Source: an uncultured Muribaculaceae bacterium (GTDB lineage Bacteria > Bacteroidota > Bacteroidia > Bacteroidales > Muribaculaceae). Taken from it: DNA of 10,795 bases. Numbering within the stretch: the first letter of the stretch is position 1; every line of letters starts with the position of its first letter. The DNA lies in the NCBI GenBank assembly GCA_910585755.1, contig CAJUFH010000075.1, forward strand, positions 1 through 10,795, written 5' to 3'. Below, piece after piece: positions 5,201 through 10,795 of the stretch. The position numbers were made by a program, and so were the translations under genes. The notes under the pieces are model-generated. The model was given only the letters and a program-made list of their open reading frames with translations. It was not told the origin of the DNA and searched no databases.

Positions 5201-7935
5201 TCACCCTCCGCGTAATCCCCGAAAACGGGGCCGAGGCGCAGAGCGCCGTCATACTCGACATGAGCAATAAGGCGATTGACGTGCTGCAAAGCAATCCCCT
5301 GACCTTCTGTTCCTTCTACTCGTATCCTCGGGTACCGTCGTTCAGCGGGTTTGAGTTTGACAGCTCGTGGTTCAACCATACGTCGAGCTTCAAACGCCTG
5401 CCGACTTCCCGCATAGACGCTCCTGAGTTCAACACCTACGGCCGACGGTTCTGCTGGCCGAACATAATGATCCGCGGCATGCGCACGACAGCGCGGATGA
5501 TGAAGGCCGAGGCGATCGAAGAGGAAGCCGCTGACGAAATGGTTCTCTACGATTCCGTGGTTACCAACGAGCAGAAGATGGCAGCCCCCGCGATGGCCGC
5601 GGGAGCCACCGCCGACCTTGGTAGCGATAAGGAGGTTGCCGAGGAGGCGTCAACAGAAGCCGGAGCCGGGGATGAGCCGGAGAAACGAGCCGAGACTTAC
5701 AGACCGTCGGAAATCCCCCTGGCGTTCTTCCGCCCGATGCTCACGACCGAGCCTGACGGGTCGCTGACGGCGGAATACAGCGTGCCCGACGCGAACACCA
5801 CCTGGCTCCTGCGCGCCCTGGCCTACAACCGGGAGATGCTCTCCGCGACAACGCAGGCCGACATCGTAGCCTCGAAGCCGCTGATGGTCAGCGGCAACGC
5901 TCCCCGCTTCCTGCGCGTCGGCGACCGCGCCGCGATTGCCGCCACCGTCATGAACAACACCGACTCCGTCCTGACGGTCAACGTCGCACTATCTGTAGCC
6001 GCTTCGGGAACAGGGGAGACACTGACCGAGACCGAAACACCCGTCACCATCGAGCCGAAGGGCTCCCATACCCTGACAATACCGGTAACCGCCCCGGGTA
6101 ACGCGCCCGGCGTGATTTTCCGCGTCATGGCCACCTCGGGCAACTTCTCCGACGGAGAGCAGAGCCTGATCGCCGTGCTCCCCTCCGAGCAGAATGTCGT
6201 TGAATCGGAAATGTTCTACATCGCTCCCGGGGAACCGCGCTTCACCCTCCCGCTGCCGAAAGCAGGGATGGGTTCGCGGGTAATGCTGAGTTTCACCGAG
6301 AATCCCGCCTGGGAGGTAGTCTCGGCGCTTCCGGGACTCCGCGAGGGGCAGATTAACTCCTCCAACGAAGCCGCCGCCGCGCTGCTGTCGGCCGCCGTCG
6401 CCGACGGACTGATGCGCGACAATCCCGAAATAGCCCGCGCCCTGCGCCGCTGGGCCGAGAATCCAGGGGATTCGGCCCTGGTGTCGAAACTCGACAAGGA
6501 CTCGCAACTGAAAGAGATGCTGCTGAACTCCACCCCGTGGGTCCAGGCGGCGCTCTCCGACACGGAGCGCATGCAGCGCCTCACCCTGCTGCTCAACAGC
6601 AAGAATACCGCCGGGGTAATCAAGAAGGCGATCGCCGACCTGCGCAAGACCGCCGCGCCGGAGGGAGGATGGTACTGGACCACGCAGTATCCCCGCGTCT
6701 CCGAATGGTGCACCTATAATATTATCGGTATGCTCGGCGACCTCAAGCGCCTCGGATGGCTCCCCGAAAACAAGGAACTTGACAAGATGATAGCCGACGC
6801 GTGCGCCTATATGGACCGCGAGGTAGCCAGGGATTTCGCCAAGTACCCCAAGGCCGACTATTCGCATTACGTCCTGCTGCGCGACCGCTTCAAGGATGTG
6901 CGCCGCTCCGCTGGCGCCGCGAACGTAACGAAATCGCAGGTTCAGAAGAGCATCGCCGGATGGAAGGATGACAACGTTGTAGGGAAGGCGGTCGACGCCC
7001 TGATTCTCAACAGCAACGGCTACAACGCCACCGCCCGGCAGATCCTCTCGTCGCTCCGCGAATACGCCACGACAAGCCCTGAAAAGGGGATGTGGTGGGC
7101 GCAGCTCAACGACATGTGGTTCTGGTCGCTCGACAAGGTCGGCATGACCTCCATCATACTTGACGCGTTTGCCGAGACAGAACCGAACGCCGCCGACATC
7201 GACAGAATCCGCCAGTGGCTGATACTTCAGAAACAGAACTGCGACTGGGGTAACTCCGTAATCACCTCGCAGGTGATAGCGTCGATTCTCTCGTCGGGGA
7301 CGAAATGGACCGTCAATCCGGCCGGAACCGTGATCCGCGTGGCCGACAACATAATCGAACCTGCCAACAAGGAGACCGCGACCGGCACCTTTACCGCCCC
7401 CATCGCACGGTATCTTGCTAAACCGGCCGAGCTGACAATCGACCGCCAGGCCAACTACCCCTCGTTCGGAGCGGTTGTAACCCTGCGCGAAGCAACTATG
7501 AGCGAGCTTCGCCCCGCTTCCTGCGACCAGCTCTCGATCGGGAAATCCCTCTCGGCATTCAACGGGTCGGAATGGATGCCGGGCGACAGCTTCAAGGTAG
7601 GGGACCGCGTGCGCGTCGAGCTGACACTCACCGTCGGGGAGGATATGGACTACGTCGTTATCGCCGACAAGCGCGCCGCCGGACTTGAACCCGCAACGCA
7701 GCTCCCCGAACCGATATGGGCCGAAGGGCTCTGCTTCTACCGCGAAAACCGCGACTCGCAAACCAACATCTTCATCGACCATCTGCCGAAGGGTACCTAC
7801 CGCCTGAGCTACGAGCTGTTCGCCGCCCAGTCCGGGGAGTTCGCCTCGGGAGCCGCGCAGGCCCAGAGCCAGTACAACCCGCGCATCGCCGCCCATTCGG
7901 CCGGAGCGGAAATCCGAATCGCCCCGCAGGACTAA
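2272..7935 (+). CDS. Secreted alpha-2-macroglobulin family protein lacking the thioester
   Basis: This 1887-residue protein belongs to the bacterial alpha-2-macroglobulin (A2M) family, periplasmic or surface protease traps. It has a signal peptide (residues 1-21, MVKKLFLTITLLLIM then SNPLSA) without a lipobox Cys, so it is probably not a lipoprotein. Residues of about 22-340 form a helical N-terminal region. Macroglobulin domains follow: one starts near 344, an MG2 motif YRPGDTV is at 549-555, and MG3 ends with VSDYKLPTF at 636-644. A disordered Ala/Glu-rich stretch (about 1076-1143) lies just before the conserved A2M segment (FFRPML, then VPDANTTWLLRAL, from 1148), where family members carry the bait region. 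The C-terminal helical toroid follows (GGWYW, then SEWCTYN). At the usual thioester CxEQ site the sequence reads SNEA (1364-1367), so a thioester cannot form. Spacing suggests it shares a transcript with the next two genes. Partner pbpC is not in the window. Confidence 0.9.
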   Translation: MVKKLFLTITLLLIMSNPLSAQVAKPDFAFPQKVEKTAQADLQKALKADNGPLAVNALVRVALAKTAIATDSLAPAIKRVAEAGEAISDPAAKGMLKTLEATLYRSAYTADKYKYDRRPTIGGEPAGDFTLWSRDQFLRKVETLTNEALASREALLAVPLADYSTALTYGKTATRFYPTLFDFAASEGAENLMPFDNGESVLNPSLLEHPLDGALYPSLPNSPLNSILNIYRAWTEAHPTDEAVRAMTQVDLLKYIGRHLFGDDTEDSENPLNGKFMTLYRENKASEYAGAYLLAASYPDYGSAESADYYAELKAFVASHPGYYDINAAKNRLNEIEQKSISLSYPEVCAPGRPFEIEVSGRNLKKATLKFYDVTKAMAGKEDDNYMNYRALGTPTSTTEVSFTGEVPFRQTVKASHTFDKVGRYVVVAVYEGMAVENNVRVMRCTNLSGASVATAGRREVVAVDAVSGKPQSGVEAWYRPWSRRTGYTRQPGATDTLGVLDIKSTEYGNIMLRRGEDRYSPVFNLTSFSESEDESRLTGAINTALRLYRPGDTVDFVIAVFQRDKAGQKRPAAGITLKVRLNDANYQQCDKQTFTTDDWGRAQGAFSIPAEGLTGNFTIVAETDTEHIATESFTVSDYKLPTFTAEVTPVTPPADLSQPAVIKGKALTFAGFPVADATVKTDLRVRTGVWFWSRTSPVFSSIEAATDADGNFTIEIPANVIKSSPAPNGLFLCDIAVTSANGETQTADASFTKGKSYAISTSIPRQINLDKPIAARVELLDALGEARPDSLRYTISAADSTSGFKPVTGVTPTGSLTGVLKPLPAGRYKIAFSTVNPATADPVENLEVTLYRSDSPICPVDMPLWVPENNVVAAAGGEASFLLGSNAADANVLLTLTDEKGRIMEQRWITPKQGVHPVSVILPSGEPSLNIRLDCVRDCKSYSSRVAVASASSTKSIKVKIETFRDKVTPGDTEKLTLRVIPENGAEAQSAVILDMSNKAIDVLQSNPLTFCSFYSYPRVPSFSGFEFDSSWFNHTSSFKRLPTSRIDAPEFNTYGRRFCWPNIMIRGMRTTARMMKAEAIEEEAADEMVLYDSVVTNEQKMAAPAMAAGATADLGSDKEVAEEASTEAGAGDEPEKRAETYRPSEIPLAFFRPMLTTEPDGSLTAEYSVPDANTTWLLRALAYNREMLSATTQADIVASKPLMVSGNAPRFLRVGDRAAIAATVMNNTDSVLTVNVALSVAASGTGETLTETETPVTIEPKGSHTLTIPVTAPGNAPGVIFRVMATSGNFSDGEQSLIAVLPSEQNVVESEMFYIAPGEPRFTLPLPKAGMGSRVMLSFTENPAWEVVSALPGLREGQINSSNEAAAALLSAAVADGLMRDNPEIARALRRWAENPGDSALVSKLDKDSQLKEMLLNSTPWVQAALSDTERMQRLTLLLNSKNTAGVIKKAIADLRKTAAPEGGWYWTTQYPRVSEWCTYNIIGMLGDLKRLGWLPENKELDKMIADACAYMDREVARDFAKYPKADYSHYVLLRDRFKDVRRSAGAANVTKSQVQKSIAGWKDDNVVGKAVDALILNSNGYNATARQILSSLREYATTSPEKGMWWAQLNDMWFWSLDKVGMTSIILDAFAETEPNAADIDRIRQWLILQKQNCDWGNSVITSQVIASILSSGTKWTVNPAGTVIRVADNIIEPANKETATGTFTAPIARYLAKPAELTIDRQANYPSFGAVVTLREATMSELRPASCDQLSIGKSLSAFNGSEWMPGDSFKVGDRVRVELTLTVGEDMDYVVIADKRAAGLEPATQLPEPIWAEGLCFYRENRDSQTNIFIDHLPKGTYRLSYELFAAQSGEFASGAAQAQSQYNPRIAAHSAGAEIRIAPQD

Positions 7936-7984
7936 CCCCTCGAAAAATATATTGACAGAAAAAAGCTCCCACTTTCCTAAGTAA

Positions 7985-9595
7985 ATGTTACGCAACATAC
8001 TGACTACCCTTTTGCTCGCCCTGCTCCCGGCCATAGCCGCCGGGGCGGGGCTTGCCTCATCCGGCGAGACACCTAAACACGAAATGCGCGGAGCGTGGCT
8101 CGCGACAGTCTACGGCATCGACTGGCCCTCGCAGACAGGGACCGGGGAGGCCGTGGCGAAAGCGCAGAAGAAGGAACTTGTCGAAATCCTGGACCTCCTG
8201 CAAGGAGCCGGATTCAACGCCGTATTCTTCCAGGTAAGGCCGATGGCCGACGCGCTCTACCGCTCGACCCTCGAGCCGTGGAGCGAGTTCCTGACCGGCA
8301 AGGACCCGCAGGGGGAACCGGCCTGGGACCCGTTGGAGTTCGCCGTCAGGGAGTGCCATGCCCGCGGGATGGAGCTTCACGCCTGGGTCAATCCCTTCCG
8401 CGTCACCAAGAACGAGGAACCGCGCCCGAGGCGGATAGCGTCGGGCAAGGGAACGTTCAACCCGATGGAGAAAGGCTGGGTGCTGACCATGCGCGACAAG
8501 CCCGCCCGCCCCAGGAGAGCGAAGGGCAAGAAAGGACGGAAGCGGCGTCCGGCACCCGCGGCACAACCCGCCGTCATGGCGATTCTCGACCCGGGAAATC
8601 CCGATGCGCGGCGCCATGTCGTAGAAGTATGCCGGGAAATCATCAGCAAATATGATGTCGACGGCCTGATTTTCGACGATTACTTCTACCCTGACCGCTT
8701 CCCCTTCACGCCCGGAGCAGACCCGAAGGCCGAGGCGGACCAGCGGCGCGAGAACGTCCACCAGACAGTGCGCGAAATCCACGCCATGGTCCAGGAGGAG
8801 AAACCATACGTCAGATTCGGCATCTCCCCCGCGGGAGTAGCGGGAGGCAACGGAAAGGCAACGGCGAAATACGGACTCACCCCTCCCCCCGTCGGAAACG
8901 ACTGGATGTACGACAGGATATTCTGCGACCCCCTCCCCTGGCTCGCCGAAGGGACGGTCGACTATGTGTCGCCGCAACTATACTGGGCTTCCGACCACGC
9001 CACGAATCCCTACGAGCCGCTGGCGAAATGGTGGAGCGAGACAGCGTTCCGCTTCGGGCGCCACTTCTTCTCCAGCCAGAACATAGGGGCGCTTCCGGCG
9101 GGGAACGCCGCCTGGAAGGAACAGGGACTCGAAGTAGAAACCAACCGCCGGCATAACGCCGCTATTTACGGAACGGAGATTGCCCCGTCATCGGGCCATG
9201 TGCTGTATTCCGTTTCATACATGACCGGAAAGAAATGCTCCGGCCTTACGGACTACCTTGCCGCTAACCAGTTCGCCAGCCCTGCCCTGATGCCCCCGAT
9301 GACCTGGAAGGAGGCCCCGAATCCGGGCGCGCTCCGCGGACTACGACGCGACGGGGAGCGGCTAAACTGGTATCCCCACCCCGACACGCGCTATGTCGTC
9401 TACGCCGTCCCGACGAAACTCTCCCCGCTTGACGCGCTCGCTGCCAGCGGAGTTAACTTCCGGCCCGAGTTCATAATCGGAGTTACCTACACCCACGACT
9501 TCACCATCCCCCCCTCCCACTCGTCGGGCTACTGGTACGCGGTAGCCCCCTATGACCGGTATGGCAACGAATGGTATCCCGAAATCGTCAAATAA
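7985..9595 (+). CDS. Secreted GHL10/DUF187 family glycosyl-hydrolase-like protein
   Basis: This 536-residue protein has a signal peptide (about 1-20, MLRNILTTLLLALLPAIAAG) with no lipobox Cys. The catalytic-type barrel begins with EMRGAWLATVYGIDWPS (33-49), the hallmark of the GHL10 (DUF187) family. Other conserved blocks are HAWVNPFR (132-139), DGLIFDDYFYP (226-236), FGISPAGV, and VDYVSPQLYW (325-334), whose acidic residues are candidate catalytic groups. A fibronectin-III-like C-terminal region (about 440-536) follows. Family members are thought to cleave polysaccharides or peptidoglycan-related glycans, but the substrate here is unknown. An unusual Lys/Arg/Pro-rich insertion occupies about 172-195, where relatives usually have a short loop. 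It lies 49 bases after the macroglobulin gene and 6 before ribD, consistent with one operon. Confidence 0.88.
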   Translation: MLRNILTTLLLALLPAIAAGAGLASSGETPKHEMRGAWLATVYGIDWPSQTGTGEAVAKAQKKELVEILDLLQGAGFNAVFFQVRPMADALYRSTLEPWSEFLTGKDPQGEPAWDPLEFAVRECHARGMELHAWVNPFRVTKNEEPRPRRIASGKGTFNPMEKGWVLTMRDKPARPRRAKGKKGRKRRPAPAAQPAVMAILDPGNPDARRHVVEVCREIISKYDVDGLIFDDYFYPDRFPFTPGADPKAEADQRRENVHQTVREIHAMVQEEKPYVRFGISPAGVAGGNGKATAKYGLTPPPVGNDWMYDRIFCDPLPWLAEGTVDYVSPQLYWASDHATNPYEPLAKWWSETAFRFGRHFFSSQNIGALPAGNAAWKEQGLEVETNRRHNAAIYGTEIAPSSGHVLYSVSYMTGKKCSGLTDYLAANQFASPALMPPMTWKEAPNPGALRGLRRDGERLNWYPHPDTRYVVYAVPTKLSPLDALAASGVNFRPEFIIGVTYTHDFTIPPSHSSGYWYAVAPYDRYGNEWYPEIVK

Positions 9596-9601
9596 GTACC
9601 C

Positions 9602-10573
9602 ATGAACGATATTGAATATATGAAGCGGGCGTTACAGCTCGCCGCGAACGGACGGGGACTGACCCGCTCAAACCCCATGGTCGGGGCTGTAATCGTCGCC
9701 CCCGACGGACGCGTAATCGGCGAAGGATGGCACCGCCGCTACGGCGAGGGGCATGCCGAGGTCAACGCCGTTGCCTCTGTCAGCGATGCCGACAGGGCGC
9801 TCCTACCCGAAAGCACGATTTACGTCACGCTCGAACCCTGCTCCCACTACGGCAAAACGCCCCCATGCGCCAACCTGCTACGCGACTGCCGTTTCAAGCG
9901 TGTTGTCATAGCCGCCGGAGACCCTAACCCGAAGGTCAACGGCCGCGGCATCGGCATACTCCGCGAGGCCGGAATAGAAGTTAAGACCGGCGTTCTCGCA
10001 GAAGAGTCACGACGACTCAACAACATGTTTTTCACCGCCCAGGAACAGCGGCGACCGTTCGTGACACTGAAATGGGCGCAGTCGGCTGACGGCTTTATGG
10101 ACATTCGGCGCCAGCCCGGAGAACCTGCCTATCGGTTCTCCACTCCACTGACAACGCTCTCAACGATGCGGCTGCGGACTGAAAACCAGGTGGTTGTTTC
10201 CACAGCGGCGACCGTCGAGGCGGACAACGCCCGGCTCAACGTGCGCGACTGGGAGGGAGGACTTGAGCAGCCCGAACGCGTGATAATCCCCCACGGCGAC
10301 CGCACCCCCTGGGCGGACCGCCTCGCCGCGATGTTCATGGACGGGATAACCTCGGTATTGGTGGAAGCCGGCCCGACATTCCTGGGCCATATACTCGCGA
10401 CGGGGATATGGGACGCGCTGAGGATTGAAATCTCTCCCGACAGGCTCGGAGAGCGGGGGACGAAGCCGGCCCCGGCGATACCGTCCGATAAAATCATAAG
10501 CGACATGTCATCGGGGCGAAACCGCCTTCTGTGGTGCTCCAACAACCCACTTTTCACAACGGCAGGGTTCTGA
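9602..10573 (+). CDS. ribD: RibD, bifunctional riboflavin deaminase/reductase
   Basis: This cytoplasmic enzyme performs two successive steps of riboflavin synthesis: deamination of the pyrimidine made from GTP, then NADPH-dependent reduction of its ribose. The N-terminal deaminase domain (1-145) has TRSNPMVGAV (21-30) and the zinc/catalytic motifs HAEVNAV (51-57) and PCSHYGKTPPCA (79-90), with His51, Cys80 and Cys89 as zinc ligands and Glu53 as proton shuttle. The reductase domain (about 152-323) keeps LKWAQSADG (156-164), the ATVEADNARLNVR block (203-215) and LVEAGPT (253-259), much like E. coli RibD. At 323 residues it is short: between RVIIPHGD (226-233) and LVEAGPT about 40 residues found in E. 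coli RibD are missing. The C-terminal end is also unusual. It starts 6 bases after the GHL10 stop codon, so it is probably translated from the same transcript. Confidence 0.95.
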   Translation: MNDIEYMKRALQLAANGRGLTRSNPMVGAVIVAPDGRVIGEGWHRRYGEGHAEVNAVASVSDADRALLPESTIYVTLEPCSHYGKTPPCANLLRDCRFKRVVIAAGDPNPKVNGRGIGILREAGIEVKTGVLAEESRRLNNMFFTAQEQRRPFVTLKWAQSADGFMDIRRQPGEPAYRFSTPLTTLSTMRLRTENQVVVSTAATVEADNARLNVRDWEGGLEQPERVIIPHGDRTPWADRLAAMFMDGITSVLVEAGPTFLGHILATGIWDALRIEISPDRLGERGTKPAPAIPSDKIISDMSSGRNRLLWCSNNPLFTTAGF

Positions 10574-10640
10574 AAGGGGGGCTAAGCCCTATGAGGAGAG
10601 TAAAAAAATCGGAAATGTTTACTAATTTTCCTCAAAACGA

Positions 10641-10669
10641 TTTCATATCAAAATATTTCGTTATATTTG
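10641..10669 (+). promoter_or_regulatory. Bacteroidetes-type promoter for the right-edge gene
   Basis: TATATTTG (10662-10669) is a perfect TAnnTTTG -7 box. A TTTC at 10641-10644, 17 bases upstream, is a near match to the -33 TTTG. The region is strongly AT-rich and free of genes. Transcription would start near 10676, giving a leader of about 50 bases before the ATG at 10725. No convincing terminator separates it from ribD, so some read-through is possible. Confidence 0.6.
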
Positions 10670-10724
10670 CAATGTTGTAAACCGAGTATAAACCAACACA
10701 AAACCATATCAACACTCAACAGCT

Positions 10725-10795
10725 ATGTCAAAAGTAACAGTCCTGACTTCGCCACTCAAAAAAGCGCAATTTCATAATTGCCTAATGGTTAGATT
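10725..10795 (+). CDS. Start of an unrecognised gene, cut by the window edge
   Basis: An ATG at 10725 opens a frame that stays open for 23 codons to the end of the window, beginning MSKVTVLTSPLKKAQ. Its distance from the promoter at 10641-10669 (about 50 bases of AT-rich leader) and the A-rich sequence before the ATG are typical of Bacteroidetes starts. The stretch is more AT-rich than the genes to its left. There is no signal peptide or known motif in what is visible. The protein family cannot be assigned from so few residues. Confidence 0.5.
   Translation, partial: MSKVTVLTSPLKKAQFHNCLMVR

Noticed and set aside
7936..7984. TATATTGA (7948-7955) as a promoter for the GHL10 gene
   Set aside because: It matches TAnnTTTG poorly in its last two bases and I see no clear -33 box. 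The 49-base gap is more simply an operon spacer.
5989..8034. 681-codon open frame on the minus strand within the macroglobulin gene
   Set aside because: It lies wholly opposite a strongly supported coding gene. GC-rich codon bias makes long antisense frames common; its translation shows no known domain and is rich in Gly, Arg and Val as expected for a shadow frame.
10578..10590. GGGC-TAA-GCCC hairpin after ribD as a terminator
   Set aside because: The stem is only 4-5 bp and no T-run follows, so it is not convincing.

Overview
This GC-rich window carries six complete genes, all on the + strand, plus the start of a seventh at the right edge. The likely source is a GC-rich member of the Bacteroidales, perhaps Muribaculaceae or Rikenellaceae. 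This rests on two promoters matching the Bacteroidetes form (TTTG, about 17-19 bases, TAnnTTTG), the absence of Shine-Dalgarno-led starts, and Bacteroidetes-style protein families. No rRNA, tRNA, CRISPR array, transposase or phage gene is visible.

Layout. Bases 1-301 are non-coding: a 61-base imperfect palindrome at 9-69, a smaller hairpin at 106-126, and a good promoter at 197-227. A three-gene envelope-stress-type module follows: an ECF sigma factor (302-862), a small single-pass membrane protein with a very acidic outer tail that is probably its regulator (1121-1573), and a secreted LTxxQ/Spy-like protein (1623-2111). An unusually long 258-base gap separates the sigma factor from its partner. 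A strong 14-bp hairpin (2187-2222) divides this module from the next block.

The second block is a secreted 1887-residue alpha-2-macroglobulin family protein (2272-7935), a secreted GHL10/DUF187 family glycosyl-hydrolase-like protein (7985-9595), and the riboflavin enzyme RibD (9602-10573). The gaps of 49 and 6 bases suggest co-transcription. A second Bacteroidetes-type promoter (10641-10669) then drives a gene cut by the window edge (from 10725).

Working together (inference): the sigma factor, membrane protein and Spy-like protein form a plausible envelope-stress circuit. The macroglobulin and GHL10 proteins are envelope-facing products that could protect against proteases and act on surface or wall glycans. 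RibD looks like a metabolic passenger in that operon. The points most worth a second look are the macroglobulin that has lost its thioester Cys and Gln but keeps a bait-like linker, the opposite charges of the sigma partner's outer tail and the Spy-like C-terminus, and the structured non-coding DNA at 9-69 and 863-1120.
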